Below, one piece after another: positions 1 through 6,112 of a stretch of 13,415 nt of DNA. A model generated the notes under the pieces. The model made no database searches. It saw only the letters and a program-made list of their open reading frames with translations, and had not been told where the DNA came from. The position numbers were made by a program, and so were the translations under genes. The stretch covers positions 1 through 13,415 of the forward strand of contig JAITTH010000022.1 of the NCBI GenBank assembly GCA_031287295.1. Direction: 5' to 3'. The first letter of the stretch is position 1, and each line of letters starts with the position of its first letter. Source of the stretch: Eubacteriales Family XIII. Incertae Sedis bacterium. GTDB lineage: Bacteria > Bacillota > Clostridia > Peptostreptococcales > Anaerovoracaceae.

Positions 1-202
1 CACGGGAGATACGATTTTCGACATTGACCTGGGCTATACGCATTTTCCCGGTGGCAGCGTCGAGCGAATGCGAAACAGTCTGAAAAACGTCGTAAACAAA
101 TGGGAAAACGACATCAAAATCTATCCGGGACACGGAGGCTCGGCAACCATGAAATCGGTTCGCAAAGTCAATACTGAGTTTCTGGAAATGATTTCGCTTT
201 AA
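1..202 (+). CDS. Metallo-beta-lactamase-fold hydrolase, C-terminal end (5'-partial)
   Basis: This is an open frame entering from the left edge (first full codon at base 2) and ending at TAA 200-202; 66 residues are visible. It begins with GDTIF, the segment that in glyoxalase II-like enzymes carries the bridging metal-ligand Asp. It continues with GYTHFPGGS (family members often have GRxDxPGG here) and then YPGHGGS, which holds the last metal-binding His. It ends in a short basic helix. These features place it in the hydroxyacylglutathione hydrolase-like branch of the metallo-beta-lactamase fold, usually small cytoplasmic Zn hydrolases acting on thioesters. The true substrate is not readable, and the N-terminal HxHxDH motif lies outside the window. 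The gene is convergent with the OadB-like gene, with 5 bases between stops. Confidence 0.85.
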   Translation, partial: TGDTIFDIDLGYTHFPGGSVERMRNSLKNVVNKWENDIKIYPGHGGSATMKSVRKVNTEFLEMISL

Positions 203-204
203 TT

Positions 205-220
205 GCTCTAGCCGAAGAGC
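205..220. other. Small hairpin at the convergent gene junction
   Basis: GCTCT (205-209) and AGAGC (216-220) can pair around a 6-base loop. The hairpin covers the TAG stop of the OadB-like gene. Neither strand shows a following T-tract, so this is not a typical intrinsic terminator. It is the only structure I see between two genes that converge with 5 bases between them. Confidence 0.3.
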
Positions 221-1371
221 GACAACAACGTACCGGCAGCTACCGCAGAACCGATAACGCCCGCCACATTGGGACCCATCGCATGCATCAACAGATAATT
301 GCCGGGTTTCGCCTTCATGCCTTCTACCTGCGAAACACGTGCAGCCATAGGAACCGCCGAAACACCGGCAGAACCGATGAGCGGATTAATCTTCCCTCCG
401 GACAAGACGGACATCAATTTTCCGAGAAGAAGCCCTCCAACAGTGCTGAACATAAAGGCAAACAGTCCCAGACCAATAATCGCAAGCGTCTGCGGTTTCA
501 GGAAGTTTTCGCCAACCGCTGTGGCACCAACCGTAACACCAAGGAAAATCGTAACGATGTTGATCAGGGCATTCTGTGCCGTATCGGAAAGACGTGCGAC
601 AACACCCGACTCACGGAAAAGATTGCCGAGCATGAGCATACCGACAAGCGATGAAACTTCCGGCAGAAGCAACACACATAGTATCGTAACAATGACAGCA
701 AACCCTACTTTTTCAAGTTTGGAGACCGGACGCAATTGTTCCATGACAATTTCGCGCTCCTTCTTGGTCGTGAGCAGTTTCATGATCGGAGGTTGAATGA
801 GCGGAATCAGTGCCATATAGGAATAGGCGGCAATCGCAATCGGCGCCAACAAATGCGGGGCAAGCTCTTTTGTCAGGAAAATGGCTGTCGGACCGTCTGC
901 ACCACCGATGATGCCGATGGAACCTGCTTCCTGCGGTGTAAACCCAATGGCGAGTGCCGTTAGGAATGCAATGGAAATACCAAACTGTGCACCGGCACCC
1001 ATAAGCAGAGAACTCGGTCGTGCGATGAGCGGGCCAAAATCGGTCATTGCACCCACACCCATAAAGATGAGAGACGGGTAAATGCCAAGCTTTACGCCGA
1101 GATATAAGATGTCTAAGAGTCCACCCTCGTGTAATACCTGCCCGTAATCAACATCTCCGGTTTCGTAAAACTCCATATGAATCAGACCGGACAACGGAAG
1201 GTTCGAAAGAAGGACACCAAAGGCAATCGGTAGCAGCAAAAGTGGTTCAAACTGCTTTACGATGGCCAAATACATAAGGACCCCGGACACAACCAACATC
1301 ACGGCATTTTGCCATGACATGTTCGAAAACCCAGATCCGTCAACTAATTTCTGAAATGATTCCGTAAACAA
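208..1371 (-). CDS. Sodium-translocating decarboxylase beta subunit (OadB/GcdB/MmdB family)
   Basis: The 387-residue, highly hydrophobic protein matches the beta subunit of biotin-dependent sodium-pump decarboxylases, which removes CO2 from carboxybiotin and exports Na+. Seen: SIGIIGGADGPTAIF near residues 151-165, containing the Asp (159) that matches the essential GGADGPT Asp of oxaloacetate decarboxylase beta, and the second signature GSAGVSAVPMAARVSQ near 333-348. Length fits the shorter glutaconyl- or methylmalonyl-CoA decarboxylase beta subunits better than the roughly 430-residue OadB, but substrate specificity lies in the alpha subunit, which is absent here. The start is TTG (1369-1371), supported by GGAGG at 1381-1385 with 9 bases spacing. 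It follows the OadG-like gene by 45 bases and is last in the minus-strand operon. Family call is firm; substrate is unknown. Confidence 0.93.
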   Translation of the reverse strand: MFTESFQKLVDGSGFSNMSWQNAVMLVVSGVLMYLAIVKQFEPLLLLPIAFGVLLSNLPLSGLIHMEFYETGDVDYGQVLHEGGLLDILYLGVKLGIYPSLIFMGVGAMTDFGPLIARPSSLLMGAGAQFGISIAFLTALAIGFTPQEAGSIGIIGGADGPTAIFLTKELAPHLLAPIAIAAYSYMALIPLIQPPIMKLLTTKKEREIVMEQLRPVSKLEKVGFAVIVTILCVLLLPEVSSLVGMLMLGNLFRESGVVARLSDTAQNALINIVTIFLGVTVGATAVGENFLKPQTLAIIGLGLFAFMFSTVGGLLLGKLMSVLSGGKINPLIGSAGVSAVPMAARVSQVEGMKAKPGNYLLMHAMGPNVAGVIGSAVAAGTLLSLFG

Positions 1372-1380
1372 AGTATTCTT

Positions 1381-1385
1381 CCTCC
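1381..1385 (-). promoter_or_regulatory. Ribosome binding site deciding the TTG start of the OadB-like gene
   Basis: GGAGG on the minus strand lies 9 bases before TTG 1369-1371. No ATG with comparable spacing is present, and the first in-frame ATG is well inside the protein (residue 18). Confidence 0.7.
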
Positions 1386-1416
1386 AACAAAGTAAAAAAA
1401 GCAGATACCCTAGAAT

Positions 1417-1569
1417 TTATAGAAGCCGCTTTTTCTCATTACTCTTTTCGATGGCAGAGACAGCAACTGAAAATACACGAATTAAAGCCCAAAGGACAAT
1501 TAAAACAACAAAAACCACGAACATCACAAAAAGTGAGCTCAGGACACCTTCCCAAACACTGAGAGTCAT
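1417..1569 (-). CDS. OadG-like gamma subunit, small single-pass membrane protein (50 aa)
   Basis: A short frame opens at ATG 1567-1569 and closes at TAA 1417-1419. The protein starts MTLSVWEGVLSSLFVMF, continues with one hydrophobic helix (about residues 10-38) containing VVFVVLIVLWALI, and ends in a charged tail EKSNEKKRLL. This matches the OadG / sodium-pump decarboxylase gamma family: a short N-terminus, one membrane helix, then a variable hydrophilic tail. Known role in the family: stabilises the decarboxylase complex and helps assemble beta with the carboxyltransferase. The tail is much shorter than in OadG of enterobacteria (about 80 residues), and I see no His- or Pro-rich C-terminus. 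AAGGAG lies about 11 bases upstream. The immediate downstream neighbour is the beta subunit, which supports the call. Confidence 0.8.
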   Translation of the reverse strand: MTLSVWEGVLSSLFVMFVVFVVLIVLWALIRVFSVAVSAIEKSNEKKRLL

Positions 1570-1598
1570 TTTTTAATATTCTCCTTGTTGTTGCAAGA

Positions 1599-1835
1599 CT
1601 ATCGACCTTCGATGAAGACCAACGTTAACGAACAGATGATAAAAATGATGGCACCGATTAGGGTAGCCTTCGTAAGTATCCCTTGGTAGCCACGCCCTTT
1701 TTTCTTTCCGAAAAGTTGCTCCGCGCCACCGCCAATGGATCCGGAAAGCCCTGTACTGTTGCCTTCCTGCAATAGAACACTTGCGATAAGAACAACACTC
1801 ACGACAATGAGTACGATTTTGAATGCAATAATCAA
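1599..1835 (-). CDS. secG: Protein translocase subunit SecG
   Basis: The 78-residue protein has two membrane helices (about 3-22 and 55-74) joined by a Gly-rich loop: LLQEGNSTGLSGSIGGGAEQ, then LFGKKKGRG and a Lys-Thr before helix 2. This is the standard SecG pattern, and the length is normal. SecG binds SecYE in the inner membrane and aids SecA-driven export. The start is TTG (1833-1835), with GGAGG at 1845-1849, 9 bases upstream; no ATG competes. It precedes the OadG-like gene by 29 bases, so it is probably co-transcribed with the decarboxylase subunits from a promoter near 1918-1945. In many Clostridia secG follows eno at the end of the glycolytic cluster; here it follows hppA. Confidence 0.95.
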   Translation of the reverse strand: MIIAFKIVLIVVSVVLIASVLLQEGNSTGLSGSIGGGAEQLFGKKKGRGYQGILTKATLIGAIIFIICSLTLVFIEGR

Positions 1836-1844
1836 AACAATCTA

Positions 1845-1849
1845 CCTCC
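1845..1849 (-). promoter_or_regulatory. Ribosome binding site deciding the TTG start of secG
   Basis: GGAGG on the minus strand lies 9 bases before TTG 1833-1835. The resulting N-terminus fits the usual SecG length. Confidence 0.7.
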
Positions 1850-1917
1850 GGTAAAATAATCCTCTTGGATCTGTTTACAAACACTCACGTTCCATATCTG
1901 AACGCGCAAATTACTTT

Positions 1918-1945
1918 ATCATATTTTAGAGACGTAATGCAACAA
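1918..1945 (-). promoter_or_regulatory. Candidate sigma-A promoter for secG-oadG-oadB
   Basis: On the minus strand a -10 box TATGAT (1918-1923, 5 of 6 matches) follows a weak -35 TTGTTG (1940-1945, 3 of 6) with a 16-base spacer. It lies just downstream of the hairpin after hppA and about 80 bases before the secG start. This would give secG and the decarboxylase subunits their own transcription. Weak -35, so tentative. Confidence 0.35.
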
Positions 1946-1952
1946 AAAGTGA

Positions 1953-1990
1953 AAAACTGTCAACCCCAAACAACTCGGATCGACAGTTTT
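1953..1990 (-). terminator. Hairpin after hppA, probable intrinsic terminator
   Basis: AAAACTGTC and GACAGTTTT (1953-1961 / 1982-1990) form a perfect 9-bp inverted repeat with a 20-base loop. It lies about 50 bases after the hppA stop codon. On the minus strand the stem ends in TTTT, then TCAC and another TTTTT, giving a broken U-tract. The large loop and interrupted tract suggest leaky rather than strong termination, so some hppA transcripts may read into secG. Confidence 0.55.
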
Positions 1991-2039
1991 CTTTTATCGT
2001 GTCAATGGATGGATTTCAAACCATCGGATTGGCGCGGCC

Positions 2040-4067
2040 TTACTTCATGAGTGCAAATTCGAAGAGCGGTGCAAAAACAACCGCAACGATGGTCATGAGC
2101 TTAAGCAAAATGTTCAAGGATGGACCTGATGTATCTTTGAAGGGATCCCCCACGGTGTCACCGACAACCGCCGCTTTGTGCGCAGGACTGCCCTTCCCAC
2201 CATGATGACCTTCTTCAATGTGCTTTTTCGCATTATCCCAGGCACCACCGGCATTTGCGAGCATGATCGCAAGCAGAACACCTGAGGTGAGGGAACCTGC
2301 AAGAAGTCCACCAAGGGCGTCTTTACCGATGAGCATACCAACGGCAAGCGGTGCAATAATCGCAAGCAGACCCGGAGCAATCATTTCCTTCAATGCTGCT
2401 TTCGTCGAAATATCTACGCAACGCGCATAATCGGGTTTGGACGTTCCCGCCATAATCCCTTTGTCTTCGCGGAATTGACGACGAACTTCTTCAATCATCT
2501 GTTTTGCTGCCCGGCCCACGCTGTTCATGGTGAGTGCGCAGAAGAGGAACGGAAGCATCGCACCGATAAAGAGACCAATGATGACAAGCGGATCCAAAAG
2601 ATCGATCATCTTGAGTTCAACAACCGAAGCATAGGAAGCAAACAAGGCAAGTGCGGTGAGTGCCGCAGAACCGATTGCAAAACCTTTTCCGATAGCAGCA
2701 GTTGTATTGCCGACAGCATCGAGCTTGTCCGTGATTTTACGTACATTGGGTGGCAATTCGCACATTTCGGCGATACCGCCCGCATTGTCGGATACAGGAC
2801 CGTAAGCGTCTACAGCAACCACGATACCCGTTGTGGAGAGCATGCCAACCGCAGCGAGCGCAATGCCGTAGAGTCCGGCGAATGCATAGGCAAAGAAGAT
2901 ACCCACGCAGATGAAAATAATCGGCCAAACCGTAGAGAGCATTCCAACGCCCATACCACTGATAATGGTCGTTGCTTCGCCCGTTTCTGCCTGTGCGGCG
3001 ATATGTTTTACAGATTTGTAGTCGGAAGATGTGTAGACTTCTGTAATTTTTCCGATTGCGGTACCCACGACGAGTCCGGCGATGATGGCAATCGCTGCAT
3101 TAAAGTTTCCGAAGAAGTATTTACTGAGGACAAGAGCAGCCGCAACAATAATTGCTGTGCTTACATAGGTGCCGACGTTCAATGCTGTTGCGGGATTTCC
3201 ACCATCCTTACCACGAACAAAGAAAATACCGATAATGGATGCCACAATACCGATTGCCGCGAGAATGAGCGGGAAAATACTGCCTTCCAGTGCCGGAAGA
3301 TCAAACTGTCCGACAAAGAGTGTCGAAACGTGCGGCAGAACGACTGCCAATGTAATCGCGGAGATGACAGAACCGACATAAGATTCAAACAGATCGGAAC
3401 CCATACCGGCAACGTCACCGACATTGTCGCCAACATTATCTGCGATAACAGCCGGATTTCTCGGATCGTCTTCCGGAATGCCCGCTTCTACTTTCCCAAC
3501 GAGATCGGCGCCTACGTCTGCGGCTTTCGTATAAATACCACCGCCGACACGACCAAAGAGCGCCATGGAAGATGCGCCCAGACCGAATCCTGTAATAATT
3601 TCAACCTTTCCGATCCCATCCAAAATGATGAAAAGGACACCCAAGCCAAGAAGGCCCAGTCCTACGACACAAAGCCCCATAACCGCACCACTGCGGAAGG
3701 CGACTTTTAACGCTGCCGGCATACCGGAATCGTTGGCAGCACTCGCCGTTCTAACATTGCCCCAAGTCGCAACCTTCATTCCGAAAAAACCTGCCAGTAC
3801 CGAGAAGAAGGCACCCACGACATAAAGTGCCGCAGACAACCAGCTCAAGGCAAAGCCAAGTATCAAGACAAGCGCAACAATGACGACTGCCATATAACGA
3901 TACTCGCGTTTCAGGAAAGCCATCGCACCTTCCCGAATAAAACCTGACACTTCCTTCATGCGATCAGAACCTTCGGATCTACCTTTGATCCACACGGCCA
4001 ACATAAGCGCTACAATGAGCGCAATTACAGCCGTGACAGGCACCAAATACGTCAAAATTTGATTCAT
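2040..4067 (-). CDS. hppA: Membrane-bound ion-translocating pyrophosphatase
   Basis: The protein hydrolyses cytoplasmic pyrophosphate and pumps cations across the membrane. It has about 16 hydrophobic helices and the family's active-site blocks: DVGADLVGKVE, EDDPRNPAVIADNVGDNVGD, and the C-terminal GDTVGDPFKDTSGPS. The KLDAVGNTTAAIGKG segment has Ala where potassium-independent enzymes have Lys, so it should be potassium-dependent. DLFESYVGS puts a Glu at the place typical of sodium-transporting members, whereas plant proton pumps have DLFGSYAES; this points to Na+ transport by inference. Start choice: AGGAG (4080-4084) is 3 bases from an in-frame TTG at 4074-4076 but 12 bases from ATG 4065-4067, so I chose the ATG (675 aa). 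The TTG version would be 678 aa. A promoter lies just upstream, and a hairpin follows the gene. Confidence 0.97.
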   Translation of the reverse strand: MNQILTYLVPVTAVIALIVALMLAVWIKGRSEGSDRMKEVSGFIREGAMAFLKREYRYMAVVIVALVLILGFALSWLSAALYVVGAFFSVLAGFFGMKVATWGNVRTASAANDSGMPAALKVAFRSGAVMGLCVVGLGLLGLGVLFIILDGIGKVEIITGFGLGASSMALFGRVGGGIYTKAADVGADLVGKVEAGIPEDDPRNPAVIADNVGDNVGDVAGMGSDLFESYVGSVISAITLAVVLPHVSTLFVGQFDLPALEGSIFPLILAAIGIVASIIGIFFVRGKDGGNPATALNVGTYVSTAIIVAAALVLSKYFFGNFNAAIAIIAGLVVGTAIGKITEVYTSSDYKSVKHIAAQAETGEATTIISGMGVGMLSTVWPIIFICVGIFFAYAFAGLYGIALAAVGMLSTTGIVVAVDAYGPVSDNAGGIAEMCELPPNVRKITDKLDAVGNTTAAIGKGFAIGSAALTALALFASYASVVELKMIDLLDPLVIIGLFIGAMLPFLFCALTMNSVGRAAKQMIEEVRRQFREDKGIMAGTSKPDYARCVDISTKAALKEMIAPGLLAIIAPLAVGMLIGKDALGGLLAGSLTSGVLLAIMLANAGGAWDNAKKHIEEGHHGGKGSPAHKAAVVGDTVGDPFKDTSGPSLNILLKLMTIVAVVFAPLFEFALMK

Positions 4068-4079
4068 TTCTTCCAATTT

Positions 4080-4084
4080 CTCCT
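4080..4084 (-). promoter_or_regulatory. Ribosome binding site of hppA (ambiguous start)
   Basis: AGGAG on the minus strand is 3 bases from TTG 4074-4076 and 12 bases from ATG 4065-4067. Neither is the ideal 7-9, but 3 is too short for normal initiation, so the ATG is favoured. Confidence 0.55.
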
Positions 4085-4106
4085 TTCGAAAACCTACAAT
4101 AATACC

Positions 4107-4132
4107 GTTATAAATAAAATAAAAATTATAAC
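4107..4132. repeat. Inverted repeat GTTATAA-N12-TTATAAC over the hppA promoter
   Basis: Perfect 7-bp arms at 4107-4113 and 4126-4132 flank a 12-base AT-only centre. The right arm covers the -10 box and the left arm reaches the -35 box. It could be an operator for a dimeric regulator. No T-tract follows, so it is not a terminator of tpiA. The AT-richness makes chance occurrence possible. Confidence 0.35.
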
Positions 4133-4135
4133 CAA
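4107..4135 (-). promoter_or_regulatory. Candidate sigma-A promoter for hppA
   Basis: On the minus strand TTGGTT (4130-4135) and TATAAC (4107-4112, 5 of 6) are spaced 17 bases, giving a leader of roughly 30-35 bases before hppA. A second TATAAT (4125-4130) lies within the same AT-rich tract without a good -35. This suggests hppA can be transcribed independently of tpiA. Confidence 0.45.
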
Positions 4136-4156
4136 CGTTATGTCTATCCTACGATT

Positions 4157-4903
4157 CTAAAACTCGATAATCTCCTTGAAGCTATCCGGTTTCAGACTCG
4201 CCCCGCCGACGAGCAGACCATCGATGTTTGGTTTGGACATCAATTCCGCAGCGTTTTCCGGCTTCACGCTACCGCCATACTGAACACGTACGGTCTGGGC
4301 TTCTGCTGCGCCAAACAACCGACCAACTTCACTGCGAATAAAGGAACACATTTCCTCCGCCTGTTCTGCCGTCGCCGTTTTTCCGGTTCCGATTGCCCAT
4401 ACCGGTTCATAAGCAATGACGAGATTTTGCACATTTTCCGAGGTAAGCCCTGCAAGGGCACCTTCAATCTGGGCCCCGACGACCGAAAAGGCATTTCCGG
4501 ACTCACGTTGATCGAGCAATTCTCCGATACAGACAATGGGCAATATTCCGTGTTCAAAGGCCTTCTTAATTTTTTTATTTACGCTTTCGTCGGTTTCCGC
4601 AAAATACTGTCTGCGTTCCGAATGACCGATCAGACAATACGTAACACCGATTTCTGTGAGCATCTGCGCCGAGATTTCTCCGGTATAAGCGCCCTCTTCT
4701 TCAAAGTGCATATTCTGTGCACAAATTTTTACCGATGTTCCCGCAAAGGCGTTTTTTAACGCGAAAAGTTGCGTAAACGGAGCACAGACGGCGACCTCGT
4801 GCGTATCGCCACTGTAACTATTTTTGAACGCTTCTGCAAAAGCAATCGCTTCCGCAGTTGTTTTATACATTTTCCAATTCCCTGCAATGAACTTTTGTCT
4901 CAT
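4157..4903 (-). CDS. tpiA: Triosephosphate isomerase
   Basis: The enzyme interconverts dihydroxyacetone phosphate and glyceraldehyde 3-phosphate in the cytoplasm. Seen in the 248-residue product: GNWKM (catalytic Lys11), IGHSERR (electrophile His94), AYEPVWAIGTGKTA (catalytic base Glu166 and the mobile loop 6), and QYGGSVKP (phosphate-binding, near 208-215). Length is normal for a bacterial enzyme. The start at ATG 4901-4903 was chosen because AAGGAGG lies 10 bases upstream, immediately after the pgk stop, and the protein then begins MRQKFIAGNWKM like its homologs. A longer upstream frame would overlap pgk and lacks support. The gap to pgk is 16 bases, so the two are an operon. Confidence 0.98.
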   Translation of the reverse strand: MRQKFIAGNWKMYKTTAEAIAFAEAFKNSYSGDTHEVAVCAPFTQLFALKNAFAGTSVKICAQNMHFEEEGAYTGEISAQMLTEIGVTYCLIGHSERRQYFAETDESVNKKIKKAFEHGILPIVCIGELLDQRESGNAFSVVGAQIEGALAGLTSENVQNLVIAYEPVWAIGTGKTATAEQAEEMCSFIRSEVGRLFGAAEAQTVRVQYGGSVKPENAAELMSKPNIDGLLVGGASLKPDSFKEIIEF

Positions 4904-4919
4904 GTCTTGAGGACCTCCT

Positions 4920-6107
4920 TCAATGATCAAGGATACAAATTACGCCCGGGAGCGCCTTACCTTCGATAAATTCCAGTGTGGCACCGCCACCGGTGGAAAC
5001 ATGCGTCATTTCGGAGGCTAGCCCAAATTGAGTGACGGCTGCGGCACTATCTCCTCCGCCAACGATGGTAATCGCAGGGGTCTTTGCCATAGCTTCTGCA
5101 ACGGCTTTTGTTCCTGTCGCAAATTTTGGCATTTCAAAAACACCCATCGGACCATTCCAAAAGATGGTTCCCGCCTTTTCGATCTCCGCCACAAAGCATT
5201 CGATTGTTTTGGGTCCGATATCCAATCCCATGCGGTCTGCCGGAATGGCGTCTGCCGGGAAAATATCGGCATCGGTTTCATTCGAAAAGGAAAGACCTGC
5301 GTTAACATCCGTAGGGAGCAAGATCTGAACGCCCTTTTCTTCGGCTTCCTTGAGAAGCGCAGAAGCAAGTTCAATACCACTTTCGTCGAGCAGGGAACTG
5401 CCAATCTCGTAGCCTTTGCTCTTCAAAAACGTATACGCCATGCCACCGCCAATGAGTAAGGTATTCACTTTCGCGAGAAGCTGCCGAATGACCAGAATTT
5501 TATCGGAGACCTTCGCGCCACCAAGGATGGCAAGCAGCGGTCTTGTTGGATTTTCTAAGGCATCCCCGAGGAAACGAATTTCTCGTTCCATCAGGAATCC
5601 GGATACTGTCGGAAGATAATCCGAAACACCTTGTGTGGAAGAATGCGCACGATGCGCACTGCCGAAAGCATCCGCCACAAAGACATCGGCAAGGGAAGCC
5701 AGATCCTTTGCCAATCGCGGATCGTTTTTGGTTTCTCCCGCGACAAAACGCGTGTTTTCGAGGAGCATAACTTCCCCGGGTTTCAATTCTGCCGCTTTTT
5801 CTCGCACGGAATCGTCAATCACTTCCGGAACACTTTGAAACCATACAGCACAGCCAAGTATCTTTTCCAAATGAAGCGCAACCGCTTGCAAACTGTATTT
5901 TGCATCAAATCCGCCTTCCGGACGTCCAAGATGCGAAGTTAAAATAACAGAAGCACCGTTCGAAAGCAAAAATTGAATCGTTGGAAGGGATGCGCGAATG
6001 CGTGTGTCATCCGTAATATGCCCTTCGGCGTCCATGGGTACATTAAAATCGCAGCGTACGAGGCAACGCTTTCCGGACAGATTGATGTCGCGTATCGTTT
6101 TTTTCAT
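4920..6107 (-). CDS. pgk: Phosphoglycerate kinase
   Basis: The enzyme transfers phosphate from 1,3-bisphosphoglycerate to ADP, the first ATP-forming step of glycolysis. The 395-residue protein is full length. The N-terminal, substrate-binding lobe shows RCDFNVP (18-24), DTRIRAS (34-40), SHLGRP (58-63) and ENTRF (117-121). The nucleotide lobe shows GGAKVSDK (196-203), FWNGPMGVFE (316-325), GGGDSA (350-355) and STGGGA (371-376). The ATG start lies only 5 bases after the gap stop. No good ribosome site precedes it (only AGGG about 13 bases away), so translation is probably coupled to gap. The tpiA ribosome site directly follows its TGA stop. Confidence 0.98.
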   Translation of the reverse strand: MKKTIRDINLSGKRCLVRCDFNVPMDAEGHITDDTRIRASLPTIQFLLSNGASVILTSHLGRPEGGFDAKYSLQAVALHLEKILGCAVWFQSVPEVIDDSVREKAAELKPGEVMLLENTRFVAGETKNDPRLAKDLASLADVFVADAFGSAHRAHSSTQGVSDYLPTVSGFLMEREIRFLGDALENPTRPLLAILGGAKVSDKILVIRQLLAKVNTLLIGGGMAYTFLKSKGYEIGSSLLDESGIELASALLKEAEEKGVQILLPTDVNAGLSFSNETDADIFPADAIPADRMGLDIGPKTIECFVAEIEKAGTIFWNGPMGVFEMPKFATGTKAVAEAMAKTPAITIVGGGDSAAAVTQFGLASEMTHVSTGGGATLEFIEGKALPGVICILDH

Positions 6108-6112
6108 GCCGG

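Noticed and set aside
1396..1434. AAAAAGC / GCTTTTT arms between the OadG-like and OadB-like genes, with T-run, as a minus-strand terminator
   Set aside because: Only two G-C pairs in a 7-bp stem with a 25-base loop; too weak, and it would cut the gamma gene from the beta gene.
1573..1884. 103-codon minus-strand frame overlapping secG
   Set aside because: It is a different frame over the same bases as SecG, which has clear family motifs and a good ribosome site.
2475..3710. Long 411-codon open frame on the plus strand
   Set aside because: It lies wholly antisense to hppA, has a composition rich in Cys, Arg, Asn and Asp with no recognisable domain, and lacks a ribosome site. It is a shadow of hppA codon bias.
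4107..4132. AT-rich hairpin after tpiA as a terminator
   Set aside because: No U-tract follows on the minus strand and it overlaps a good promoter match, so an operator or promoter role fits better.
4904..4930. N-terminal extension of TpiA by 9 residues
   Set aside because: It would overlap the pgk stop and its codons are the tpiA ribosome site itself; homologs begin near the NWKM motif.
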